A stretch of 9,843 bases of DNA from Desulfobacteraceae bacterium. Lineage in GTDB: Bacteria; Desulfobacterota; Desulfobacteria; Desulfobacterales; Desulfobacteraceae. The stretch lies in contig DAOWDR010000264.1 in assembly GCA_030638935.1 (NCBI GenBank), positions 1 to 9,843 of the forward strand, in the 5' to 3' direction. Positions 1-6,967 of the stretch are shown here, piece after piece. How positions within the stretch are numbered: position 1 is the first letter of the stretch; each line of letters begins with the position of its first letter. Below the pieces are notes generated by a model. It made no database searches and was not told where the DNA came from. It was given only the letters and a program-made list of their open reading frames with translations. The translations under genes were made by a program, and so were the position numbers.

Positions 1-570
1 ATTCTTATCACCGTCTCCTCTGTTTTTGAACTCAATAACCTGATTGGCAATAAGTTTTACCACCTCTTCCCCGTCCCCAATGACAAAGGCGTCAAAAAAA
101 TCAGCCAGGGGTTCCGGGTTAAATGCGCAGGGGCCTCCTCCAATTATAAGGGGAAATGTCTCATCCCGCTGGTTGGCATAAAAAGGGATATTGGAAAGGG
201 AAAGCAGGGTCAGGATATTGGTGAAGTTCAGCTCGTATAAAAGACTGATCCCGATAATATCAAAAGAGGAGAGTTCCTTTTGGGACTCCATGGACAGGCA
301 GGGGATATTTTTTGCTGCCATTAGCTGTTCCATGTCCTGGGCCGGGGTAAAAAACCGCTCTGCTGCTATGTTTTCCTGTTGGTTGAGAATGGAGTATAAA
401 ATCTGGAGACCAAAGTGGGAGGTTCCTATTTCGTAAAGATCCGGAAAGACCAGGCCAAAGGTCAGATCCACCTGATCCATATCTTTTTTTACAGCATTGA
501 TTTCGTTGCCTGCATACCGGGTCGGGGTCTGGACCTGTGCAAGGATATCTTGATAATTTTGTCTGTGCAT
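1..570 (-). CDS. TIGR03960-type B12-binding radical SAM protein, N-terminal part (runs off left edge)
   Basis: The minus strand is open from an ATG at 570-568 to the window edge, giving 190 codons without a stop. The N-terminus contains PTRYAGNEIN, then LTFGLVFPDLYEIG followed by SHFGLQILYSILN, and later FTPAQDME, LIIGGGPCAFNPEPLADFFD and VIGDGEE. This pattern is the cobalamin-binding-like front domain of the TIGR03960 radical SAM family, whose members start with a KPxRYxGxExN-like segment, so the chosen start fits. The radical SAM CxxxCxxC cluster and any C-terminal TIGR03936/DUF2344 part would lie beyond the edge and cannot be seen. The substrate of this family is not established to my knowledge. 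No clear Shine-Dalgarno precedes the ATG. The gene is divergent from asnS, and the two share an 86-base AT-rich intergenic region. Confidence 0.85.
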   Translation of the reverse strand, partial: MHRQNYQDILAQVQTPTRYAGNEINAVKKDMDQVDLTFGLVFPDLYEIGTSHFGLQILYSILNQQENIAAERFFTPAQDMEQLMAAKNIPCLSMESQKELSSFDIIGISLLYELNFTNILTLLSLSNIPFYANQRDETFPLIIGGGPCAFNPEPLADFFDAFVIGDGEEVVKLIANQVIEFKNRGDGDKN

Positions 571-589
571 GATACTAAAATTTATAAAA

Positions 590-636
590 ATTATAACCTT
601 TAAATTATTGAGTATAATCAAATTTTCTAATATATT
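590..636. promoter_or_regulatory. Divergent AT-rich promoter region between the radical SAM gene and asnS
   Basis: For asnS, TTGAGT at 608-613 and TATATT at 631-636 are spaced 17 bases apart (4/6 and 5/6 matches to sigma70). A perfect TATAAT also lies at 613-618 but has no good -35. For the minus-strand gene, a perfect TATAAT reads on the minus strand at 595-590, about 20 bases upstream of its ATG, without a convincing -35. The region is very AT-rich, so chance matches are likely. Confidence 0.4.
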
Positions 637-656
637 ATTTTTTGTGGGAAAAGGCA

Positions 657-2036
657 ATGAAAAGAACAAAAATCAACATCCTTAGACGTCTTGATGAAAC
701 ACCGGGCAAGGTTTTAGTAAAAGGTTGGGTTAGAACCAAACGTGACTCAAAAGAATTTTCCTTCATGGAGGTAAATGACGGGTCATGTCTAAAAAATATC
801 CAGGTTATTGCAAACAAGGACCTGGAAAATTATAAAGAGATTCAGGGTATCACCACGGGCACATCCCTTATTGTGGCAGGGGATTTAGTGGAATCTCCGG
901 GCAAGGGACAGAAATGGGAAATCCAGGCAATAGATATTGAGATTGTCAGTCTGGCGCCGGAATCCTACCCCCTTCAAAAGAAACGCCATTCAGATGAATA
1001 TTTACGGACCATAGCCCATTTAAGACCCCGGACCAATAAATTCGGAGCAATTTTCAGGATCCGTTCGGAAATGGCCTTTGCCGTCCATAAATTTTACCGG
1101 GACAAGGGATTTAAATATTTGACAGCCCCTGTAATTACAGGATCGGACTGTGAAGGAGCCGGTGAAATGTTCCGGGTAACTAGTTTGTCCCCGGCCGATG
1201 TGCAAAAACAGGGAAAAATGGATTTTGCCAAAGATTTTTTCGGACAGGAATCCAATCTTACGGTGTCCGGGCAATTGTCTGCGGAAATGTTTGCCCTGTC
1301 CCTGGGGGATGTCTATACCTTCGGCCCCACATTTAGGGCGGAAAATTCCAATACCAGCCGCCATGTTGCGGAGTTCTGGATGCTGGAACCGGAGATGGCC
1401 TTTTGTGATCTTGAAGGAAACATGGACCATGGTCAGGAACTGGTAAAATATCTGGTGGGCCATGCCATGGAATTTTGTGAAGAGGATCTGTCCCTGTTTT
1501 TCCAGTGTGTGGACAAATCATTGCCAAAGCTCATGGATACCCTGTTGAAACAGGAATTTGCCAGACTCTCTTATACCGAGGCCATTGAAGTTTTAAAAAA
1601 ATCCAATAAAGCCTTTGAATTTCCCGTGGATTACGGAATTGATCTTCAGTCGGAACATGAACGGTTTCTGGCGGAAGAATATTTTAAAAAACCTGTTTTC
1701 CTCACAGACTATCCCAAGGGAATCAAACCCTTTTACATGCGCATGAACGATGATGAAAAAACCGTTGCGGCTGTTGATCTTCTGGTACCCAGGATCGGGG
1801 AACTCATTGGCGGCAGCCAGAGGGAAGATCGTCTTGGTCGATTGGAAACGAGGATGGAAGAGATGAATCTGCCCATGGATACCTATTGGTGGTACCTGGA
1901 GTCAAGGAAGTTCGGTTCTGTTCCCCATTCAGGATTTGGTCTTGGGTTTGAACGGTTTTTGATGATGATTACCGGTGTCACCAATATCCGGGACGTGGTC
2001 CCATTTCCCAGGACTCCCGGCAATATTGATTTCTAG
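657..2036 (+). CDS. asnS: Asparaginyl-tRNA synthetase
   Basis: A class IIb aminoacyl-tRNA synthetase that charges tRNA-Asn with asparagine in the cytoplasm. From the ATG at 657 the protein has 459 residues, close to the usual roughly 460-466 for bacterial AsnRS. An N-terminal OB-fold anticodon-binding domain spans about residues 18-98 (VLVKGWVRTKRDSKEFSFMEV). The catalytic core follows: motif 1 region near 151-161 (GFKYLTAPVIT), motif 2 at 222-246 (FGPTFRAENSNTSRHVAEF, then WMLEPE), and motif 3 at 426-436 (GFGLGFERFLM) with the ending VVPFPRTPGNIDF. The FRAENSNTSRH and PFPRTPG signatures separate AsnRS from AspRS. An in-frame TTG at 642 would add five residues, but the ATG at 657 has GGGAAAAGG just upstream and gives the expected N-terminus. 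It is the first gene of an operon; the methyltransferase starts 16 bases after its stop. Confidence 0.97.
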   Translation: MKRTKINILRRLDETPGKVLVKGWVRTKRDSKEFSFMEVNDGSCLKNIQVIANKDLENYKEIQGITTGTSLIVAGDLVESPGKGQKWEIQAIDIEIVSLAPESYPLQKKRHSDEYLRTIAHLRPRTNKFGAIFRIRSEMAFAVHKFYRDKGFKYLTAPVITGSDCEGAGEMFRVTSLSPADVQKQGKMDFAKDFFGQESNLTVSGQLSAEMFALSLGDVYTFGPTFRAENSNTSRHVAEFWMLEPEMAFCDLEGNMDHGQELVKYLVGHAMEFCEEDLSLFFQCVDKSLPKLMDTLLKQEFARLSYTEAIEVLKKSNKAFEFPVDYGIDLQSEHERFLAEEYFKKPVFLTDYPKGIKPFYMRMNDDEKTVAAVDLLVPRIGELIGGSQREDRLGRLETRMEEMNLPMDTYWWYLESRKFGSVPHSGFGLGFERFLMMITGVTNIRDVVPFPRTPGNIDF

Positions 2037-2052
2037 ATCCGGTAAATTTGAG

Positions 2053-2970
2053 ATGAAGAAATCATTATATTATTTCCATGCCGACCTGGTCAAAGAAATA
2101 TTTGCGGCTGTGGCGGCGGGCAAGGATTTTGTTGAGCTTTCCCTGGACCTGAATCTGTCCTCGAAGCGGTTTGCAATAAGGAACAATTTCTTGGTGCTGG
2201 ACAAGGGGTGGGAGATTGACATAAAGGTGCTTGAACCAGTTGCATCCACAGGACAAAAGGTGTTTATTTTAAGCCGTGACGGGCTTTCTCCCGTTGAAGT
2301 CCGGGCAGACGGCTATTACAAGCTGGTACCCACAGATACGGTCCCCACCCTTGAAATAAACGGAATCAAAATGCATCGGTCCAAGGATATCGATCCTTTA
2401 ACCGATGCCAGGCTGAAAACCAAATTGGTGGTAAAAGCCGGTGACCAGGTTTTAGATACCTGTGGGGGACTGGGTTATTCTGCCGTGTTTGCCCTAAAAG
2501 CCGGGGCAAAAAAGGTTATCTCAACGGAAAAAAGCCGGCCGGTGATACAGATTCGGAACCAGAATCCCTGGTTGCAGGCCCGGGAGGATGACCGAATTGA
2601 CCTGGGCAGGATCGATCTGGTCAATGCAGATATCATCCGATACATCCGCAATTTGGATGATCTGGCCTTTGATGCGGTTATCCATGATCCGCCACGGTTT
2701 ACTTCTGCTACAGGGGAATTGTACGGGAAAGAGTTTTACTCCCAGCTTTTCAGGGTGATGAAACCTGTCTCCCGGCTTTTTCATTACACGGGCAGCCCAA
2801 AGAAGATTAAACACCAGGACCGGTTCATTAAAAATGCCATGAAACGGTTGGAGCAGGTCGGGTTTTCAAAGGTGGTTTTCAATGACCGTCTCCAGGGTAT
2901 CCATGCCCTAAAAAATTGTTTGGGAAACCATGGCCAGAGAGAGCCGGTTTGGAAGACAACATTTAAATGA
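2053..2970 (+). CDS. Archaeal-type class I SAM-dependent methyltransferase (COG2521-like)
   Basis: A 305-residue Rossmann methyltransferase. The AdoMet-binding motif I is DTCGGLGYSAVFALKAGA at 135-152, followed by an acidic strand end (ISTEK, 156-160). The catalytic-type loop is VIHDPPRFTSATGELYGKEF at 209-228, and there is a late GRLFHYTG-like strand, here SRLFHYTG at 240-247. The HDPPRF...GELY...HYTG combination is typical of COG2521, a predicted methyltransferase family known mainly from archaea. The N-terminal roughly 120 residues look like a separate alpha/beta domain of unknown role. The start at 2053 was chosen because any longer reading would overlap the end of asnS and the sequence becomes family-like only from MKKSLYYFHADLV; the ribosome site before it is weak. 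The gene lies between asnS and hisHF, 28 bases before the latter, so it is probably cotranscribed. The substrate is unknown; an RNA or translation-related target is only a guess from the neighbour. Confidence 0.85.
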   Translation: MKKSLYYFHADLVKEIFAAVAAGKDFVELSLDLNLSSKRFAIRNNFLVLDKGWEIDIKVLEPVASTGQKVFILSRDGLSPVEVRADGYYKLVPTDTVPTLEINGIKMHRSKDIDPLTDARLKTKLVVKAGDQVLDTCGGLGYSAVFALKAGAKKVISTEKSRPVIQIRNQNPWLQAREDDRIDLGRIDLVNADIIRYIRNLDDLAFDAVIHDPPRFTSATGELYGKEFYSQLFRVMKPVSRLFHYTGSPKKIKHQDRFIKNAMKRLEQVGFSKVVFNDRLQGIHALKNCLGNHGQREPVWKTTFK

Positions 2971-2998
2971 AGCAAAGATTTAAATAGGATCGAAAAAT

Positions 2999-4579
2999 AT
3001 GATTACCTTACTTGATTATGGGGCCGGAAACGTTAGAAGCGTTATGAATGCCGTTGAAAAACTGGGCGGTACTCTGAAATTGGTCACAAGGCCTGAAGAT
3101 ATCCTAGGTGCGGAGAAACTCATTTTTCCGGGTGTGGGGAACTATGGGAACATGATTCAGATCCTTAACCGGAAAAATTATATTGATCCCCTAAGACAAT
3201 ATCTGGAATCGGACCGGCCTTTTTTCGGTATCTGCCTTGGCATGCAAGCCCTGTTTGATGACAGTGAGGAGGATAATTCAAACCATGAGAGCCTGGGTTT
3301 TTTCAAAGGCCGGGTTGCGCGGTTTAAAACCGATCTGGCTGTTCCCCATATCGGGTGGAACGGAATCAATATTAAACAGAAATCTCCTTTGCTTGAAGGG
3401 GTTGATCCCGATGCCAGGTTTTATTTTGTCCATTCCTATCATCTGGTTCCAGAAGATCCGTCGGTGATCCTGACCACCACCACCTATGATTATGAATTTG
3501 TAAGCTCGGTGCAAAAGGGCAATGTCATGGGCACCCAGTTTCATCCGGAAAAAAGTGGAAAGGTGGGCATGAAGCTTTTGGAAAATTTTATCAGCAAGGA
3601 TGATTTGCATTCAACAGGTCCTGCGGATATTCAAGGGAAGCACCTTGCCAAGAGGGTTATTGCCTGCCTGGATGTTCGGTCCAATGATGATGGAGATCTG
3701 GTGGTGACCAAGGGGGATCAATACGATGTCAGGGACAAGGGCAATGTCCGAAACCTTGGCCAACCCGTAGACCTTGCCAAACGGTATTATGAGGAGGGAG
3801 CGGACGAGATTACCTTTTTGAATATCACCGGGTTTAGGGATTTTCCCCTAAAGGATATGCCCATGCTCAAGGTTCTTGAAGAAACATCCAAAAATGTTTT
3901 TGTCCCCCTGACCATTGGCGGCGGTATCCGGGATTATACAGACAGCAACGGCCGGGTATATTCCGCCCTGGATGTGGCTTCCCAGTATTTTAGATCCGGG
4001 GCGGATAAGATTTCCATAGGAAGTGATGCTGTGGATGTTGCCCAGGCTTATCTTGCAACAGGAGAAAAAACAGGGGAATCTGCCATTGAGCAGATTGCCA
4101 GGGTATACGGTAACCAGGCAGTGGTTATTTCCATTGATCCAAAACGGGTCTGGGTAGATTCCCCGGAGGATGCAAAGGGCCTCCACCTGATACAATCATC
4201 GGAACCAGGACCTGAAAATCAGTCCCATTGCTGGTACCAGTGTACGGTGCAGGGAGGAAGGCAAACCCGGGATCTGGATGCCGTGGCCCTTGCCATGGCC
4301 TGTGAAGCTTTGGGGGCCGGGGAAATCCTGCTTAATTGCATTGACAGGGACGGCACAAATGCAGGATTTGATCTGGACCTTATTAATGCGGTTCGAAATG
4401 CCGTGTCCATCCCGGTGATTGCCTCTTCCGGGGCAGGTTGTGAAGATCATTTTTCACAGGTTTTTGAAAAAACCAATGCAGAAGCAGCCCTTGCCGCAGG
4501 AATTTTCCATCGCAAAGAGATACCCATACAGGCGGTGAAAACCCATCTTGCCCAAAGGGGAATTGGGGTTCGCCAATGA
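2999..4579 (+). CDS. hisHF: Bifunctional imidazole glycerol phosphate synthase, HisH-HisF fusion (eukaryotic HIS7 type)
   Basis: The protein joins glutaminase and cyclase in one 526-residue chain and should convert PRFAR plus glutamine into imidazole glycerol phosphate and AICAR, a step of histidine synthesis. Residues 1-197 are a class I glutamine amidotransferase: nucleophile Cys79 in FFGICLGMQ, with His182 and Glu184 in GTQFHPEKS completing the triad. After a short linker (about 200-217), residues 218-526 form the HisF (beta/alpha)8 barrel. The expected acidic residues are Asp225 (IACLDVR) and Asp380 (VISIDPKR), with GEILLNCIDRDGTNAG at 441-456. The barrel carries inserts at about 228-250 (GDLVVTKGDQYDVRDKGNVR) and 401-420 (ending CWYQCTVQGG) that closely resemble yeast HIS7 (552 residues) and the plant fusion. 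Ordinary bacterial HisF lacks them. A ribosome site AGGA lies 9 bases before the ATG. No other his gene is visible; it is the last gene of the asnS operon. Confidence 0.95.
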   Translation: MITLLDYGAGNVRSVMNAVEKLGGTLKLVTRPEDILGAEKLIFPGVGNYGNMIQILNRKNYIDPLRQYLESDRPFFGICLGMQALFDDSEEDNSNHESLGFFKGRVARFKTDLAVPHIGWNGINIKQKSPLLEGVDPDARFYFVHSYHLVPEDPSVILTTTTYDYEFVSSVQKGNVMGTQFHPEKSGKVGMKLLENFISKDDLHSTGPADIQGKHLAKRVIACLDVRSNDDGDLVVTKGDQYDVRDKGNVRNLGQPVDLAKRYYEEGADEITFLNITGFRDFPLKDMPMLKVLEETSKNVFVPLTIGGGIRDYTDSNGRVYSALDVASQYFRSGADKISIGSDAVDVAQAYLATGEKTGESAIEQIARVYGNQAVVISIDPKRVWVDSPEDAKGLHLIQSSEPGPENQSHCWYQCTVQGGRQTRDLDAVALAMACEALGAGEILLNCIDRDGTNAGFDLDLINAVRNAVSIPVIASSGAGCEDHFSQVFEKTNAEAALAAGIFHRKEIPIQAVKTHLAQRGIGVRQ

Positions 4580-4639
4580 TGTAATTTGCTGTTTTTTTAG
4601 GAGCAGATTGAGGGGCTCTGATTTTTAAAATTGAAGACC

Positions 4640-4706
4640 TATAGCTATAATGTCATTTTTTTATAGCTTGACAATTTTTTCTTACCGTTGGATAAAAAGC
4701 CGATAT
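4640..4706 (+). promoter_or_regulatory. Promoter region of the chemoreceptor gene
   Basis: TTGACA at 4668-4673 is followed after 17 bases by GATAAA at 4691-4696 (6/6 and 4/6 matches to sigma70), which would start transcription about 30-35 bases before the chemoreceptor ATG. Overlapping this, GCCGATAT at 4699-4706 matches 7 of 8 bases of the FliA/sigma28 -10 element, common before chemotaxis genes, but no good sigma28 -35 lies at the right distance. Upstream, TATAGCTATA at 4640-4649 is a perfect 10-bp palindrome, and a partial copy (TATAGCTT) occurs at 4663-4670. Which sigma factor is used cannot be decided from sequence alone. Confidence 0.5.
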
Positions 4707-4737
4707 TACTTACTAATAAATTTAAAAGGGAGTAAAT

Positions 4738-6795
4738 ATGGGGAATATCGGATTCGGGAAAAAATTGTATATATCTTCTCTGGGAATTATTCTGCTCACC
4801 ATCCTGATCATCGCAATCGTCAATTTTTATCAGACAAAGAAAAGTTTCCTGTCCAAGGGAAAGGCTGGTATCCAAAATGTGTCCGATGTCCTTTTAAAGA
4901 CCATTGAGATGCAGTACAATTTTCAAAAAAACAAACTGGATTCAGACCTTGGCATGCTCATGACCGAGAGTGAAAGTGCCGGCAATATAATGTTGGTCAA
5001 AGCCAGGACCACTGAGATGGATGTGTTTGATATCAATTCCAGCGAAAAAACCCTTTTGACAATTCCTAAATTAATTTTTGGACTTGAATTTGTAACCGGT
5101 GAATATGCCATCGTGGACAAGGTGGGCAAATTTTCCACCTCCCAGATAGCAATTTATCAAATATTTGAAGAAAAACTGATCAAGGTTTCCACCAACCTGA
5201 AGAACCAGGATGAGACAAGGCCTTTGGGTGGGTATTTTACTCCCTCTACCAAAGAATATAAATCCATGATGGCCGAAACCCCCTACCTGTTTTTGAGCGG
5301 GAGCGGCAGGGACAAGACCCTCCAGATATTGTCTCCGTTCACTGATCAGATTGAGAATGCGGTTGCCGGTGCCTACAGCATCCGCAGCTCCATATTGACA
5401 AAAGATCTGGAAGGGCTGGTGAAAAAAGTCAATGTAAGTGGCAACGGTTATTCCTTTGTCAGCGATTCCTCGGGCAAAATTCTTATCCATCCCGATAACG
5501 CCTATTTAAAACTGAATATTAATCAGTTTAAAGGCGGGGATGAGATCATGAAAATCAAAAACGGATTTATCTCCTATGAACATGGAGATCAATTATACTA
5601 TGGGTATGTAAACTATTTTAAGCCCTGGGACCTGTATTTTACCGTTGCCGTGTCCGAGTCCGAACTCATGGCGGGTATCAATAAACAGATCCTGGTAAGT
5701 GCTGGCCTGAGCGGGATCATTGCCCTGATCCTGGGTGCCTTGATCATCGGACTGATGAACCGGCAATTGATGAATAACATGAACGGCATGGCAACCCTGG
5801 CCAAAGAGGTGGCAAAGGGTAATTTCAAGCATACTTTTACCTATAAGGCCAAAGATGCCATCCATGATACGGTTGATTCCATGAATGAGATGACCGGTGA
5901 GCTGGCCCAGATGATCCGGGGCTTGAATTCAGGGGTAGATACCCTGAGCACTGCCTCGGGAGAATTGAATAAGATTTCCGATCAGATGAGCATTGGGGCT
6001 GAAACAAGCGTGGCAAAGGTCAATACAGTTGCCTCGGCAGCCGAAGAGATGAGTGTCAATATGGATTCCGTGGCAGCAGCCATGGAGCAGGCCAGTACCA
6101 ATGTGGAAACCGTTGCCTCGGGCACCAGCCAGATGAGAGACAGCATTGAAAAAGTGGCCGAAAATTCCAATCATACCCGGGAAATCACCAGCAAGGCGGT
6201 TGAACAGGCCCGGCAGACCTCTGAACGGGTACGGCAATTGGGAAAAGCTGCTGAAGAGATCAACAAGGTTACAGAGACCATAAACAATATCTCATCCCAG
6301 ACCAATCTTTTGGCATTGAATGCCACCATTGAAGCGGCCCGGGCTGGTGAGGCAGGCAAGGGATTTGCCGTTGTTGCCACTGAGATCAAGGCCCTTGCCG
6401 GTCAGACCGCTGGGGCTACCGATGATATTGCGAAAAATATTAAGGAGATCCAGGACCAGATCAATGGGGCTGTGACTGAGATTCAGGATATTTCAACAAT
6501 CATCCATGAGATTAATAGTTTTGTTAATGAGGCTGCCTCTGCCATTGAGATTCAGTCCACCACCACCAATGAAATTGCAGAGAACATCAGCCAGGTCTCT
6601 TTGGGAATTAATGAGGTCAATGAGAATGTGTCACAGAGTTCAGATGTCGCAAGCCAGGTGGCAACGGAAATCTCTGATGTTCTGAGCGCCTCCCAGCAGA
6701 TCAGCGAATTTTCATCGGATGTTGAGGAAAAGGCTGCTACATTGAATGCGGTCATGATTCAACTAAGGGGTATGACAGAGAAATTTCAAATATAA
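4738..6795 (+). CDS. Methyl-accepting chemotaxis protein with Cache-like periplasmic sensor
   Basis: A 685-residue transmembrane chemoreceptor that should pass ligand signals to CheA/CheW at the inner membrane. Transmembrane helix 1 is at about 10-30 (LYISSLGIILLTILIIAIVN). A periplasmic sensor spans about 31-317; its segment VSGNGYSFVSDSSGKILIHP at 232-251 is typical of Cache-fold (Cache_3/Cache_2 or dCache) sensors. Helix 2 is at 318-340, followed by HAMP at about 341-395 and the coiled-coil signalling domain to the C-terminus. The hairpin tip at 508-546 (INKVTETINNISSQTNLLAL, then NATIEAARAGEAGKGFAVVA) is the conserved CheA/CheW contact. The C-terminus (RGMTEKFQI) has no NWETF-like CheR tether. 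The ATG at 4738 has AGGGAG at 4727-4732, five bases upstream. The gene is monocistronic: promoter before it, strong terminator after it. No chemotaxis partner genes are nearby. The ligand is unknown. Confidence 0.96.
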   Translation: MGNIGFGKKLYISSLGIILLTILIIAIVNFYQTKKSFLSKGKAGIQNVSDVLLKTIEMQYNFQKNKLDSDLGMLMTESESAGNIMLVKARTTEMDVFDINSSEKTLLTIPKLIFGLEFVTGEYAIVDKVGKFSTSQIAIYQIFEEKLIKVSTNLKNQDETRPLGGYFTPSTKEYKSMMAETPYLFLSGSGRDKTLQILSPFTDQIENAVAGAYSIRSSILTKDLEGLVKKVNVSGNGYSFVSDSSGKILIHPDNAYLKLNINQFKGGDEIMKIKNGFISYEHGDQLYYGYVNYFKPWDLYFTVAVSESELMAGINKQILVSAGLSGIIALILGALIIGLMNRQLMNNMNGMATLAKEVAKGNFKHTFTYKAKDAIHDTVDSMNEMTGELAQMIRGLNSGVDTLSTASGELNKISDQMSIGAETSVAKVNTVASAAEEMSVNMDSVAAAMEQASTNVETVASGTSQMRDSIEKVAENSNHTREITSKAVEQARQTSERVRQLGKAAEEINKVTETINNISSQTNLLALNATIEAARAGEAGKGFAVVATEIKALAGQTAGATDDIAKNIKEIQDQINGAVTEIQDISTIIHEINSFVNEAASAIEIQSTTTNEIAENISQVSLGINEVNENVSQSSDVASQVATEISDVLSASQQISEFSSDVEEKAATLNAVMIQLRGMTEKFQI

Positions 6796-6805
6796 TGGAA
6801 AAACA

Positions 6806-6854
6806 CCTTCCGGGCCTGCCTAGGCCAGGCGCCCGGAAGGCCTTTCTCTCTTTT
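6806..6854 (+). terminator. Rho-independent terminator of the chemoreceptor gene
   Basis: CCTTCCGGGC at 6806-6815 pairs perfectly with GCCCGGAAGG at 6831-6840 (10 bp, GC-rich, 15-base loop). A T-rich tract, CCTTTCTCTCTTTT, follows at 6841-6854. It starts 10 bases after the chemoreceptor stop codon. Confidence 0.92.
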
Positions 6855-6925
6855 CCCCAGGGCCTTGCCAATATTAATCTGTTGCTTATCGTAATACATT
6901 TTCCACTTGACTTATTAAATTAATC

Positions 6926-6948
6926 TATTGGTTTTCAATGAACCAATA
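6926..6948. promoter_or_regulatory. Candidate operator for the first TetR regulator
   Basis: TATTGGTT at 6926-6933 and AACCAATA at 6941-6948 form perfect 8-bp inverted arms around a 7-base centre. The site ends 19 bases before the regulator ATG at 6968. Size and position fit autoregulation by a TetR-family dimer. A TTGACT lies just upstream at 6907-6912, but no good -10 stands at the standard distance, so the promoter itself is uncertain. Confidence 0.55.
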
Positions 6949-6967
6949 TCAAAACAATGAGGTCCCC

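Noticed and set aside
191..603. Two plus-strand open frames over the left edge and intergenic start region
   Set aside because: The minus-strand frame gives a clear radical SAM family N-terminus; the plus-strand translations resemble nothing.
1020..1463. Minus-strand open frame of 147 codons inside asnS
   Set aside because: It is antisense to conserved AsnRS motifs, has no recognisable domain, and is explained by codon use of the real gene.
1975..2052. Longer N-terminus for the methyltransferase overlapping the end of asnS
   Set aside because: The added 26 residues are out-of-frame AsnRS coding sequence and unlike the family; the ATG at 2053 fits better.
3848..4195. Minus-strand open frame of 115 codons inside hisHF
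   Set aside because: It lies opposite the conserved HisF barrel and has no family features or ribosome site of note.
4590..4626. Possible terminator after hisHF (CAGA...TCTG and TGCT...AGCA hairpins near T runs)
   Set aside because: Stems are only four base pairs; too weak to call an intrinsic terminator.
5071..5490. Minus-strand open frame of 139 codons inside the chemoreceptor gene
   Set aside because: It is a shadow of the sensor-domain coding sequence with no recognisable protein features.
6938..6967. Earlier ATG start for the first TetR protein
   Set aside because: It has no ribosome site, lies inside the candidate operator, and adds residues atypical of TetR N-termini.
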